Shown here in pieces: positions 10,546 to 22,800 of a DNA stretch of 64,000 nt (its first letter is position 1; each line of letters starts with the position of its first letter). The notes under the pieces are model-generated. The model saw nothing but the letters and a program-made list of their open reading frames with translations. It searched no databases and was not told the DNA's origin. The DNA comes from Leucaena leucocephala (taxonomy: Eukaryota > Streptophyta > Magnoliopsida > Fabales > Fabaceae). The stretch lies in the NCBI GenBank assembly GCA_037074615.1, contig CM073566.1:10868001-10932000 (forward strand), read 5' to 3'. The translations under genes were made by a program, and so were the position numbers.

Positions 10546-11249
10546 ATCCCCATCCATAACCCATTACAGGGAGGTTATGCTGAAGTGGATTTTGAGAATT
10601 TTGAGAGACGTCGTTATGCTGCCGAAGTAAAGACTGAACATCAGTATATGATAAGTACTGTGTACGTAGTGCTGTCTAAGGAGGCTAGAAGTGAGTGGAC
10701 CTAGCCGGTTCATCTAGTCTTTCCTGGGTACTACGTAGAATGGTAGTTCTCATGAGGGGATTACCGAATCAGTACAGTTCAGTTCTTTGTACAGATAAAG
10801 CGTAGCGGTTATGCTGCCGGAGTTTAGGCAGAAAGAGATGTAATAGAGATAGCAAGATTATGTATATGTCTTGTTGTGTATGCCATGCTGTATGAAATTA
10901 TGTTATTCAATGATAAGTATTGTTTGGCATATTCAATTTATGTATGGTAAATTAAGGGGAAATTCGCAGGTCCTGAGGTAGCAGTGGTTTGACCTCAGTT
11001 TGACCTAGTAAACGAAGGAGTTTGGCTATGAAATTTGGCAGGCTAGTCGTACACATCTGGAGCATTACGTGGATAGGTAATAAGCCTCATTTGGATGTGT
11101 AGAATGAGATAAACCAGTTCTCAAAGTAAAGGTCCAGAATAAGGAACTTAAGAGTAGAAATTTTAAATTTCTGGGCTTAAGTTAAGATATGATCGAGCTA
11201 ATATTGCTTCCGCAAGTGTATTCTGAGGAGTCTAAGGAAGGATGTTTCA

Positions 11250-11348
11250 ATAACCCTTTCACAAGCAAGCACAAGCAATTACATTAATACATGCATTGTT
11301 TGGTATCGTTTGCTACTGAGATTTCCCAAGAAATCTCACCCCATCCAT
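11250..11348 (+). mobile_element. 3' LTR of element B, segment 2
   Basis: This short piece of element B's LTR lies between the solo LTR ending at 11249 and the CACTA element starting at 11349. It continues the sequence seen at 1602-1697 and contains the B-type stem-loop. Its last three bases, CAT, are one copy of the CACTA target duplication. Confidence 0.85.
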
Positions 11349-11741
11349 CACGGCTGGAAAAAAGCATTTCTATACCGGTAGAAAATGGCATTCAACATCG
11401 CATATACAACCGGTATAGAAATGGACCGTGTAAAAAGTGAGACATTCTATACTGGTCACAAGACCGCTGTAGAATGTATACTTTTTTACACCGGTCTACA
11501 TTTTAAAGCGGTTCACATTTACATCCGGTGTATTATTTTTAACATCTACATCGGTTAAATATTGGGACGGGGTAGATTATTCAAATGTTAACACCGGTTG
11601 AATATTGGGACGGTGTGTAGAATGTATACTTTTTTACACCGGTCTACATTTTAAAGCGGTTCGAATTTACATCCGGTGTATTATTTTTAACATCTACACC
11701 GGTTGAAAGCCAGGAACGGTGTAGATTATTCAAATGTTAAC
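11349..11741. repeat. Left subterminal repeats of the CACTA element
   Basis: Many copies of ACCGG(T) or CCGGTGTA in both orientations fill the first 390 bases. A 148-bp unit starting GTAGAATGTATACTTTTT repeats at 11469 and 11617. The second copy is cut by the solo LTR at 11742 and continues at 14679. Such subterminal arrays are known binding sites for the TNPA-type protein in En/Spm; that role is inferred here. Confidence 0.75.
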
Positions 11742-14678
11742 TGTAACATCCTTACTTTCATACATCTTAGGGATCATTTGGTAGCATTTAGAACCACTTT
11801 CAAGGTCATTGAAGTCCAATTTCTCAATCTGGAGTTTTACTCTTATCGAATACTGTTCACTATGAAAATTCCAGATGAGTGACCTGACTTCAAACAATCA
11901 TAACTAATTCTAGAAAAATTGAAATGAAGTGGTTCCAATTTCTACTTGAAGCTAACTCAATTATATTTCAGGAAAAAATAACCTGTTGACTACTCATTCA
12001 CCAAGTCAACATCAGTCAGCGTTTCAACTTTACTGTTCATCCAGCGTTTCCCCCCTAAATTCAGCATTCTAGTCCCAAATTTGATAATTTATATCTCCAT
12101 GTGTAGACATCCAAATGAGGCATTATATATATCAAATCGAATATTAATATGTATACTATTTCCCATAAAAATTTCATACATTTATTCATCCATTTACTAT
12201 TTTTAATTATGGGTCAAACATCATTAGGTCACCACGAGTTACTGTTCACAGTGACAATTTCCAGCAATCAACTTTACACACATATGCATATATCCATCAC
12301 ATATCAGTCAAACATGAAAAACAATACTTATCATTAAATAATAAGTTGTTATACATCAGCGCATGTACAAAATCCTCATATTTCTATTACATTTTTCTAT
12401 GCCTGAAATCCGGCAGCATAACCGCTACGCTTCATCTTTAGAAAGTACCTGATCTTGTACCGATTCGGTAATTCCCGTGAGAACTACCATTCTACATAAG
12501 TACCCAGGAAAGACTGGATGAATCGGCTAGGTCCACTCACTTCCATCCTCCTTAGACAGTACCTACGTACACAGTACGTATCAGCTCCTTTCTTTACTAT
12601 TGCCATCTTGTCATAATTTCAGCAGCATAACGGCGTCTCTTAAATTTTCCAAAATTTACTTCGACATAACCTCCCCTGTAATGGGTTATTTATTGGGATG
12701 AGATTCAGGGGAATCTCAGTAGTAATAATCATAACAATATATGTAATGCAGAGTGACAGTGCTTGCTTGTGATTGTGTACAGATAAGTATGCTGCGTGCT
12801 TCCATATTCAATAACATATGATCATAGCATTGTAATAGAGCTTCAAGCATAACATATAAGAAAACAATCAAACCAAACAATAGCATAACCAATCACAAAG
12901 ATATTACATAAAAGCTAGGATTAGTTACTACCTCAAAAGCTTAGCAGAACTCTAGAATCTCTGTACTGCTTTCAACTCCGCCAGAACTTCCTTTCTTCTT
13001 TCTTTCTCTCACTTTCTCTCTCAAGAACTTCCTTATCTCTCTAAATATGCTTCTTGGACGTGATGAATGAAGAGCAAGGGGGGTATTTATAGTTTTGAGG
13101 GATGGCATTTTCGTTATTTGCAAGAGCTCTGAACTTGTGGACAAGGTTTTTCTGGAATTTCCTATTTTTTCTATATTCCCCTTTACTGCATCATCCAAGG
13201 GACACCTCATGGGACACCTCACCCCTCACATTATTCACATGGGAAAATTGAGAGAGCCAAGAAGCCTCTGGAAGATTTCCAGTCCAATCCGGTACCGGCC
13301 CAGTCCGTTTTCTCAAAAACTGGACTATTTTCTGAATCTAATTTTTCTGAAAATCCATATTATGTCTTCTGACCTTAAGTTTAGTATCTGGGTCCTTTAT
13401 ATCATTGACATTTTTATACTGGGTCTAGACTCAATTACAGATCCCCTATGAAATGACCAAAATACCCCTGGGTGCCATTTCTTGCACTATCTTAACCCTA
13501 AGGGTAAAATTGTTATTTTACACCTTTCTGTACCCTGTCAGGGCATATACTGACCCTAGTTAACCTTACCTGTGTATTTATTGTCTTCTCGGCCTGTCCA
13601 GAATGACCAAAATACCCTTCATTCCTCTACTACCCTTCAGTACAACACAGGGGCATTTTCGTAATTTCGCACTTTTTCGGGGTTCTACTGGACACGGGCC
13701 CACCTATCAGTCCAAGTGTCTTATTGGGCCTTTGATGACGCCATTATTGGTCCTTTCAGGGTCCATTACCTTCATGGCACGTATTACGAGGAATCTTCCC
13801 CGTCAATGTTCATCGAGTATTTTAGCTATTATACACCGTTTATACACATCACCGGACACCTGGTCCTTTTACCAGATACACTGGCCTACTGTGTTTAGGC
13901 ATCCCTGTGGGTCATAACAGTCATCTGACTGAGGTCATCCGAACTCATTCAGTCCCTTTTTAAATACCGATAAATCTCCTAATCGGATCCCCGGAGGCCT
14001 CACACTCCCGTCTGTATTTGCTAATTTGTGAATAACTTTTTCTACAGACCTCCTATCGGTATTCTGTCAGTTTCCTGACATCCGCCCCATCAGGATGCAT
14101 CATCCTATAGTTTCTCACTTATATCTGAGGTCTAGGATATCCGGTAGGAATTTTTATAACTTTTGGACTATCAGATCAATTTTGGCTATCTGGAGTCTTA
14201 AAAAATTTCTGTATTAAGCTGGATTACCCAGCGTCACTTGCTCTATCCACTGGTGAAATCTGGGACTGAAATGCTTTCGGGCAGTCCAAACCACTTCCGG
14301 CCTAACTTTCTTTAATTACAATTTAGCCCCAATGAACTTTCTTCTTTTCATTTAAGTCCCTTTTATTTGGCTAAAATTACACTTAAGGACCCCACCTTTT
14401 TGTCTACTTTTCCCTTTTTGCCTTATACTTTTCATATTTGCACTTAAGTCCTTACATCTTCTTTCTTTTGCAATTTAATCCCTTTCTTTGCATAAATGGC
14501 CATCATATCCCTAGGGACTTTCACTATTTACATATAAGTCCCTGGGCTTTCACTTATTTGCAGTTTAGTCCCTAAAACCATCTGTATATTTCTAGGACTT
14601 CTGCTCAAAGGGGTCGGGTAGTCTATCTATTTCAAGCTTACTTTCTGAGTCTCTGGGACTGAAAATTGGGGTGTTACA
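11742..14678 (-). mobile_element. Reverse-oriented solo LTR with TSD TTAAC
   Basis: On the minus strand it starts TGTAACACCCCAATTTTCAG (from 14678) and ends GGATGTTACA (at 11742). TTAAC flanks it at 11737-11741 and 14679-14683. Deleting it restores AATGTTAACACCGGTT, as in the sister 148-bp repeat unit. The minus-strand TATA box is at 13084-13091 and the stem-loop at 12700-12717. There is no internal region. Open frames inside it are not conserved as genes. Confidence 0.92.
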
Positions 14679-14995
14679 TTAACACCGGTTGTTTATACGT
14701 CCGATGTAGATGTATTATTTTATATTATGATATATGTTCTTTCTACGCCGGCAGGTATATACCTCCGATGTAGATGTTATTAAATTTATATTTAATACAT
14801 TTCGTTGGCCTGAAGCTTCATAAATAAACTGCCCAAATATAATATACGACTCAATCATCGATCATCATCAGTTCAAGATGCCAGAGACATATATAATTCA
14901 ATTGCTCATTATATTATTCATTTAATAAAATTCAAGACAAAAATGCTACAATTTGAACAGAAAAGTAGAAAAAGGTATTCAGTGAAAGATAAATA
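14679..14995. other. CACTA left subterminal remainder and 3' untranslated stretch
   Basis: Three to four more CCGGT/CCGATGTAGATG repeats run to about 14790. About 200 AT-rich bases without visible genes follow, up to the stop codon of the minus-strand gene. Confidence 0.6.
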
Positions 14996-16366
14996 CTATT
15001 GAGAAGGAAGGAATTGAACAAAAAACTCTGCCCACCGATTACGCAGGTCCTCAATATCTTGGTCAGGAAATGGATCAGGTTGATCAAACATCTGAAATAT
15101 GAAATCAAAATCAAAGAAATTAAGGCATTACTAATATAGATTAGATTAACAATTAAGAAATATGAAATCATTAAAAATATAATTTTACCTCCTTATTTAG
15201 GTCAATCCTATTTGACAAGATAATATTGACCATGTGTCTAACTATGTAGAAGCCGCACAAGTTGCTTTCTTTGGGTTGCCTTCGACTCTGTAATGTTAAC
15301 AAGATAAAAATTATTTATCATCATCAAAACGGGGAACCTAGCTAACACCTAATATATACTTTTATTACCTTCGGTGTGATCCATTCAGGGTCCCTCACCA
15401 AATTAGCGTTCCTAAGGCCCCTTGCAACTGCGAACGTCCTCATAGCCCTATGACCAAAGTTAATAAGTTAGTAACCCATTTATCACAAAGATCATTGTGT
15501 ATAGAAGAGAACTCACGTGTTCATGATCTTCCTGACATCAACCGATGGCTAGTAATAGAGGGAGTATAAGAAGAAAACTTTATAGCTATGCTTACATAGG
15601 ATGACAAGTTGCCAATGATTGCTGTAGAGATTAGTTAAAAGAGAATGAGTATTATAATTAAGCAAATACAAAACTAGTATATATGAAATAAAATAAAATA
15701 TTATTATTCTTACTCCTGCATATATGGTGCGAAGAAACAATCAATATCGGTTTCACCGAGCCTCCTTGAAATGTATGCAAGCCTTAAAGATTGAGAGGTC
15801 CCTTTAGCATAAATCTGAAGTGGGCATAGGAATCCAAACTTTTTTTGTTTGCCCTTGGAGGAAACCAACTCAGCTTGCATGTACCTACAGGCAATGCATA
15901 CACGACATTAGTTGTAAGACTTGAACTTTGTTATTACATATATTTAAATTTAAATTATACTTACATCAAAAATACTTGGATGTAGCCGGAGGTCAGTTCT
16001 TCCTTGGAAGTGATCAGAGATTTGACGTCCGCATGGTCCAGGAATGTCGGTGCCCCTATGTCACCCACAACTGAATCCATAGGCAACGCTTCCCCATGGA
16101 ACATTTTGTCATATGACAATAGGATCCACGTTGCATGGCATTCAAAGTAGGAGGGGTGGGAAGTTGGCTGGGGGATGAGGCGATGAGATCTGAAACAAGA
16201 TGCTTTGGCCACAATATGAAAGTCCCTTTTGCTTCGCTCACTGTCTTCAGCTCATCAGTGGGAATTGGGACAAGAGCATCTCCAATTAGCATGTCTTCAA
16301 CTATCACCCTTAATTGATCGTCCTAAATTTGGATGTGGTGAATAGTTGCCCCTAGGGTATGGATGG
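14996..16366 (-). pseudogene. C-terminal half of the CACTA-borne gene: conserved block plus Ulp1-like protease exons
   Basis: Read on the minus strand. The first exon (16366 to about 15965) holds a block found between the Ptta and protease parts of plant CACTA proteins (DALVPIPTDELK, then KGTFILWPKHLV), with one stop near 16325 and a frameshift near 16150. It ends at a GTAAGT donor. Exons with consensus splice sites follow: 15884-15714, a 26-base exon 15621-15596, then about 15548-15517, 15432-15370, 15293-15190 and about 15092-14996. They encode APYMQ joined to NHWQLVIL (catalytic-His region of Ulp1-type C48 peptidases) and, later, NLCGFYIVRHM (catalytic-Cys region). The last exon ends in TAG near 14996. 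One exon join around 15548 goes out of frame, so the copy is probably dead. The 5' half continues at 22801. Confidence 0.75.
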
Positions 16367-19126
16367 TGTGACATCTCAATTTTCAAGCCCAAGACTTAGA
16401 AAGTAGCCTGAAATAGATATATCCCTTTGAGCAGAAGTCCTAGAAGCATACAGAGGGTTTTTAGGGACTAAACTGCAAATAAGTGAAAGTTCAGGGACTT
16501 ATATGTAAATAGTGAAAGTCCCTAGAGATATAGTGGCCATTTATGCAAAAAAAGGGATTAAATTGCAAAAGAAAGAAAATGAAGGGACTTAGGTGCAAAT
16601 ATGAAAAGTATAAGGTTAAAAGGGAAAAGTAGACAAAAAGGTGGGGTCCTTAAGTGTAATTTTAGCCAAATAAAAGGAATTTAATTGAAAAGAATAAAAG
16701 TTACTCGGGGCTAAAGTATAATTAAAGAAAATTAGGCCAGAAGTGGTTTGGACTGCCCAAAAGCATTTTAGTCCCATATTTCACCGGTAGAGAGAGCAAG
16801 TGATGCTGGGTAATCCAGCTTAATACAGGAATTTTTCAAGACTCCAGATAGCCAAAATTGATCTGATAGTCTAAAAGTTATAAAATTTCCTACCGGATAT
16901 CCTAGATTTCAGATGTAAGTGAGGAATTACAGGATGATGCGTCCTGATGGGGCGGATGTCAGAAAATTGACAGAATACCGATAGGAGGGCTGTAGGAAAA
17001 ATTATTCACAAATTAGCAAATACAGACGGGAGTGTGAGGCCTCCGGGGATCCGATTAGGAAATTTATCGGTATTTAAAAAGGGACTGAATGAGTTCGGAT
17101 GACCTAAGTCAGATGACTGTTATGACCCACAGGGATGCCTAAACATAGCAGGCCAGTGTATCTGGAAAAAAGACCCGGTGTCCGGGGATGTGTATAAACA
17201 GTGTAAAATAGCTAAAATACTCGATGAACATTGACTGGGAAGATTCCTCGTAATACGTGTCATGAAGGTAATGGACCCTGAAAGGCCCAATAATGGCACC
17301 ATCAGAGACCCAGTAAGACACTTGGACTGATAGGTGGGCCAGTGTCCAGCAGAACCCCGAAAAAGTACGAAATTACGAAAATGCCCCTATGTTGTACTAA
17401 AGGGGTAGTAGATGTATGAGGGCATTTTGGTCATTCTGGACAGGCCCAGGAGCCAAGGAACATACAGATAAAGTTACTCAGAGTCAGTATATACCCTGAC
17501 AGGGTACAAAAGGGTGTAAAATGATGATTTTACCCTTAGGGTTAAGATAGTGCAAGAAAGGGCACCAAGGGTATTTTGGTAATTTGCCAAGGGATTTTCT
17601 TGGGAATCGAGCCATAAGAGTACTTGAGCTTGATCAGAGATCCAAGATTGACATTCCAAAGCCCAAAAACGTAACCCATGAAGTATGTGAGGAAAAGTAA
17701 CATTAAAATAATGTTTTAGTGACTTTTCAATAAAGTAGAGTTACCCGGTCGGCACGATAACCGAGGAAGTGATCAGATAAAGTCCTGGACTTATCTGGAT
17801 AGCATTGGATGGGGTGAAAGGTGCCAGCAAGATGCCACATGGCGCCAACATAGAGGAGGAAGAAAAATTGAGGACATGTGGCACGATCTCAGCCGTGTAT
17901 TCCGGTGCAAGACTCTGGAACTATCTGGAAACGCTGAGTCAGCTGATGAGGTGTCCCAGGAGCTTGCAATTTCGCCATGTGACATATGAGGTGTCCTATG
18001 AGGTGTATCTTGGGATGATGTCATGAATGATGCAGTAAAAGGAATAAAGAAAAATAGGAAATTCCGGAAAAACCAGGACCACAAGTTCAGATGGCTTTAA
18101 AATTATGAAAATGCCATCCATCAAAACTATAAATAGCCCCCATGCTCTTCATTATCTATGGCCAAGAGCATTCAAGAGAGAGAAGGAAGTACTAGAGAGA
18201 GAAAGTGAGAGGAAGAAAGAAAGAAAGGAAGTTCTGGAGGAGCTGGAAGCAAGATAGAGATTCTGGAGTTCTGCTAAGCTTTTGAGGTAGTAACTAATAC
18301 TAGCTTTTATGTAATGGCTTTGTGATTTGTTGTGCTATTGTTTGGTTGGATTATTGTCTTATATGTTATGATTGAAGCTCTGCTACAATGCTATGCTCAT
18401 ATGTTATTGAGTATGGAAGCACGCAGCATACTTATCTGTACACAATCACAAGCAAGCACTGTCACTCTGCATTACATATATTGTTATGATTGTTGCTACT
18501 GAGATTCCCCCAAATCTCATCCCAATGAATAACCCATTACAGGGGAGGTTATGTCGAAGTGAGTTTTGGGAATTTTAAGAGACGCCGTTATGCTGCCAAA
18601 ATTATGACAAGATGAGGAAAGGAGCTGATACGTACTATGTATGTAGGTACTGTCTAAAGAGGCTGGAAGTGAGTGGACCTAGCCGATTCATCCAGTCTTT
18701 CCTGGGTACTTACGTAGAATGGTAGTTCTTACGGGAATTGCCGAATCGGTACAAGATCAGTTACTTTCTTAAGACGAAGCGTAGCGGTTATGCTGTCGGA
18801 TTTCAAGCAGGAAAATAAAAACGTGGGATGAACAGTAAAGTTTTGACATTGACTGACGTTGACTCGGTCAATACATGGTCAACGAGTTATTTTTCTTTGA
18901 AAGATAATTGAGTTAGCTTCATTTAGAAATTTGAACCACTTCATTTTTATTTTTTTAGAATTAGTTATGATTTTTCAAAGTCAGGTCACTCATCTAAAAT
19001 TTTCATAGTGAACAGTACTCGATAAGAGTAAAACTCCAGATTGAGAAATTGGACTTCAATGACCTTGAAAGTGGTTCCAAATGCTACCAAATGGTCCCTA
19101 AGATTTATAAAAGTAAGGATGTTTCA
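16367..19126 (+). mobile_element. Left LTR of the element in the CACTA gene
   Basis: It starts TGTGACATCTCAATTTTCAA and ends GGATGTTTCA, 2760 bases. Compared with the right LTR it lacks about 335 bases near 18815 (equivalent to about 22155-22500). TATAAATA is at 18128-18135 and a mutated stem-loop at 18501-18518. Confidence 0.88.
18128..18135 (+). promoter_or_regulatory. TATA box, left LTR
   Basis: TATAAATA in the context CTATAAATAGCCCC, preceded by the TGAGGTGTCC motifs. Confidence 0.6.
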
Positions 19127-19129
19127 TTT

Positions 19130-19141
19130 TGGTATCAGAGC
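19130..19141 (+). other. Primer binding site (initiator Met-tRNA type)
   Basis: TGGTATCAGAGC begins three bases after the LTR end. This is the standard plant primer site complementary to initiator Met-tRNA. Short repeats of the form AGATTCTGGCACAGA follow at 19141-19215. Confidence 0.85.
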
Positions 19142-19381
19142 AGAAGGTTCTGGCATAGACCAGAAAGGGCTCTGGTTCAGAGCATAAGATTCTGGCACAG
19201 AATAGAAGGTTTTGGCTCAGTGATGCTCTGAAATAGTTAAGATGTGTAGTATGTAGTATGGGTTACTCTAAATGTTTTACATGTGTACATGTATTGTTAT
19301 GCATATATATGACTGTATTTCCCAATTCTAGAAAAAGGAGTAGAAGTTATAGTTAATACAAGAAGAACGGTTAGACCAGAG

Positions 19382-19639
19382 GTGGTAGAGCCTCGAGATG
19401 AGGGTACTAATAATCAGATAAACCCTATGCAAATTATTCTAGATAGGTTGGAACAGCAACAACATGCAATAGATGAGATGCGGGCAGCCCAGGCTCACCA
19501 AGATCAAGAACGAGATTCTACTATTGCTACGGCGGTTGCTAGCTTACAGAAGTCTGAGAAGGAGGTAGTACCAGAAAATGATATAGAACCTGAACCTCAG
19601 CCAGATCATGGGCAGACTGGGATGAATAGACATCGGGGG
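19382..19639 (+). pseudogene. gag N-terminal fragment
   Basis: An 86-codon open stretch encodes a Gln-rich, probably coiled-coil segment (LDRLEQQQHAIDEMRAAQ) and an acidic segment (ENDIEPEPQPDHGQTG). The same sequence, with stops, lies at 46286-46470 in the nonautonomous element, where it leads into a capsid-like domain. Here it stops abruptly at about 19640, where CACTA sequence is joined on. Capsid, zinc knuckle and all of pol are absent. Confidence 0.7.
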
Positions 19640-19702
19640 TCACCCTTAATTGATCGTCCTGAATTTGGATGTGGTGAATAGTTGCCCCTAGGGTATGGAT
19701 GG
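19640..19702 (+). repeat. 63-bp copy of CACTA gene sequence trapped between LTRs
   Basis: TCACCCTTAATTGATCGTCC and what follows repeat 16304-16366 with a single visible difference, and include the GATGG target site just before the LTR. The gag side of the junction shares TC with the CACTA side (19640-19641), as judged from the intact gag sequence at 46470, so the join has 2-bp microhomology. Confidence 0.88.
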
Positions 19703-22700
19703 TGTGACATCCCAATTTTCAGGCCCAAGACTTAGAAAGTAGCCTGAAATAGATATATCCCTTTGAGCAGAAGTCCTAGAAACATACAGAGGGTTTTTAG
19801 GGACTAAACTGCAAATAAGTAAAAGTCCAGGGACTTATATATAAATAGTGAAAGTCCCTAGAGATATAGTGGTCATTTATGCAAAAAAAGGGATTAAATT
19901 GCAAAAGAAAGAAAATGAAGGGACTTAGGTGCAAATATGAAAAGTATAAGGTTAAAAGGGAAAAGTAGACAAAAAGGTGGGGTCCTTAAGTGTAATTTTA
20001 GCCAAATAAAAGGGACTTAATTGAAAAGAAGAAAAGTTCCTCGGGGCTAAAGTATAATTAAAGAAAATTAAGCCAGAAGTGGTTTGGACTGCCCAAAAGC
20101 ATTTCAGTCCCAGATTTCACCGGTAGAGAGAGCAAGTGATGCTGGGTAATCCATCTTAATACAGGAATTTTTCAAGACTCCAGATAGCCAAAATTGATCT
20201 GATAGTCTAAAAGTTATAAAAATTCCTACTGGATATCCTAGATTTCAGATGTAAGTGAGGAATTACAGGATGATGCGTCCTGATGGGGCGGATGTCAGGA
20301 AACTGACAGAATACCGATAGGAGGTCTGTAGGAAAAGTTATTCACAAATTAGCAAATACAGATGGGAGTGTGAGGCCTCCGGGGATCCGATTAGGAAATT
20401 TATCGGTATTTAAAAAGAGACTGAATGAGTTCGGATGACCTAAGTCAGATGACTGTTATGACCCACAGGGATGCCTAAACACAGCAGGCCAGTGTATCTG
20501 GCAAAAGGACCCGGTGTCCGGGGATGTGTATAAACGGTGTAAAATAGCTAAAATACTCGATGAACATTGACGGGGGAAGATTCCTCGTAATACGTGCCAT
20601 GAAGGTAATGGACCCTGAAAGGCCCAATAATGGCGCCATCAGAGGCCCAGTAAGACCCTTGGACTAATAGGTGGGCCAGTGTCCAGCAGAATCCCGGAAC
20701 AGTGCGAAATTACAAAAATGCCCCTGTGTTGTATTAAAGGGTAATAGAGGAATGGAGGGCATTTTGGTCATTCTGGACAAGCCCAGGAGCCAAGGCACAT
20801 ACAGACAAAGTTACTCAGAGTCAGTATATGCCCTGACAGGGTACAGAAGGGTGTAAAATGATAATTTTACCCTTAGGGTTAAGATAGTGCAAGAAAGGGC
20901 ACTAAGGGCATTTTGGTAATTTGCCAAGGGATGTGTCTTGGGAATCGGGCCATCAGAGTACTTGAGCTTGATCAGAGATCCAAGATTGACATTCCAAAGC
21001 CCGAAAACGTAACCCATGAAGTATGTGAGGAAAAGTGACATTAAAATAATGTTTTAGTGACTTTTCAATAAAGTAGAGTTACTCGGTCGGCACAATAACC
21101 GAGGAAGTGATCAGATAAAGTCCTGGACTTATCTGGATAGCATTGGATGGGGTGAAAGGTGCCAGCAAGATGCCAAATGGCACCAACATAGAGAAGGAAG
21201 AAAAAGTTGAGGACACGTGGCACGATCTCAACCGTGTATTCCAGTGCAAGACTCTGGAACTATCTGGAAACGCTGAGTCAGCTGATGAGGTGTCCCAGGA
21301 GCTTGCAATTTCGCCATGTGACATATGAGGTGTCCCATGAGGTGTCTCTTGGGATGATGTCATGAATGATGCAGTAAAAGGAATAAAGAAAAATAGGAAA
21401 TTCCGGAAAAACCAGGACCACAAGTTCAGATGGCTTTAAAATTACGAAAATGCCATCCATCAAAACTATAAATACCCCCTTGCTCTTCATTCTCCACGGC
21501 CAATAGCATTCAAGAGAGAGAAGGAAGTGCTAGAGAGAGAAAGTGAGAGGAAGAAAGAAAGAAAGTAAGTTCTGGCGGAGCTGGAAGCAAGATAGAGATT
21601 CTAGAATTCTGCTAAGCTTTTGAGGTAGTAACTAATACTAGCTTTTATGTAATGGCTTTGTGATTTGTTGTGCTATTGTTTAGTTGGATTCTTGTCTTAT
21701 ATGTTATGCTTGAAGCTCTGCTACAATGCTATGTTCATATGTTATTGAGTATGGAAGCACGCAGCATACTTATCTATACACAATCACAAGCAAGCACTGT
21801 CACTCTGCATTACATATATTGTTATGATTGTTGCTACTGAGATTCCCCCGAATCTCATCCTAATGAATAACCCATTACAAGGGAGGTTATGTCGAAGTGA
21901 ATTTTAGGAATTTTAAGAGACGCCGTTATGCTCTCAAAATTATGACAAGATGAGGAAAGGAGCTGATACGTACTGTGTACGTAGGTACTGTCTAAGGAGG
22001 CTGGAAGTGAGTGGACCTAGCCGATTCATCCAATCTTTCCTGGGTACTTACGTAGAATGGTAGTTCTTACGGGAATTGCCGAATCGGTACAAGATCAGTT
22101 ACTTTCTTAAGACGAAGTGTAGCAGTTATGCTGCCGGATTTCAGGCAGGAAAAGATGTAATAGGAATATGAGAATTCTGTACATGCTCTGATGTATAACA
22201 ACTTATTATTTAATAATAGGTATTGTTAGGCATGTTTGACTGATGTGTGATGGATGTATGCATATGTATCCAAAGTTGAGTGCTGAAATTTACCACTATG
22301 AACAGTAACACGTGGTGACATGATGATGTTTGATCCATAATTAAAAATAGTAAATGGATGAATAAATTTATGATATTTTTAAAGTAAATAGTAGACATAC
22401 CAGGATTTGATTTGATATATAGAATGACTCATTTGGATGTCTACACATGGAGATATAAATTATCAAAGTTGGGACCAGAATGCTGGATTTAGGAGAAAAA
22501 TATGGGATGAACAGTAAAGTTGTGACATTGACTCGGTCAATACATGGTCAACGAGTTATTTTTCTTTGAAAGATAATTGAGTTAGATTCATTTATCAATT
22601 TGAACCACTTCATTTCAATTTTTGTAGAATTAGTTATGATTTTTCAAAGTTAGGTCACTCATCTGGAATTTTCATAATGAACAGTACTCGATAAGAGTAA

Positions 22701-22795
22701 AACTCCAGACTGAGAAATTGGACTTCAATAACCTTGAAAGTGGTTCCAAATGCTATCAAATGGTCCCTAAGACGTATGAAAGTAAGGATGTTTCA
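19703..22795 (+). mobile_element. Right LTR of the element in the CACTA gene
   Basis: It starts TGTGACATCCCAATTTTCAG and ends GGATGTTTCA, 3093 bases. It is highly similar to the left LTR but keeps the segment the left one lost. TATAAATA is at 21467-21474 and the stem-loop at 21839-21856. GATGG precedes it at 19698-19702 and follows it at 22796-22800. Confidence 0.88.
21467..21474 (+). promoter_or_regulatory. TATA box, right LTR
   Basis: TATAAATA followed by CCCCCTTGCTC, in the same context as the other LTR promoters. Confidence 0.6.
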
Positions 22796-22800
22796 GATGG

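Larger units (their letters stand above)
8487..11249 (+). mobile_element. Solo LTR with TSD ATAAC
   Basis: It begins TGTAACATCT and ends GGATGTTTCA with TG...CA termini. It is flanked by ATAAC at 8482-8486 and 11250-11254. Removing it and one TSD copy rejoins element B's LTR exactly as seen uninterrupted at about 1595-1610. No internal region or second LTR is present, so it formed by LTR-LTR recombination. It carries a TGATATGGGC repeat near its start, a U3 inverted repeat (9784-9805), three TGAGGTGTCC motifs, a TATA box and a stem-loop. Confidence 0.92.
16367..22795 (+). mobile_element. Two-LTR Ty3-type element in the CACTA gene, internally rearranged, TSD GATGG
   Basis: The outer edges are TGTGACATCT at 16367 and GGATGTTTCA at 22795, flanked by GATGG at 16362-16366 and 22796-22800. 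It interrupts the coding sequence of the CACTA gene between codons that read on directly across the TSD. Between its LTRs lie only 576 bases: primer site, leader, a gag start, and a 63-bp copy of the CACTA sequence that also lies just outside the left LTR. That layout cannot come from simple deletion inside the element (see findings). Confidence 0.88.

Noticed and set aside
10513..10704. A 63-codon ATG frame in LTRs (also 35012-35203).
   Set aside because: It overlaps the stem-loop, is broken in most sister LTRs, and is in a leader/U5 region. The two intact copies are simply similar LTRs.
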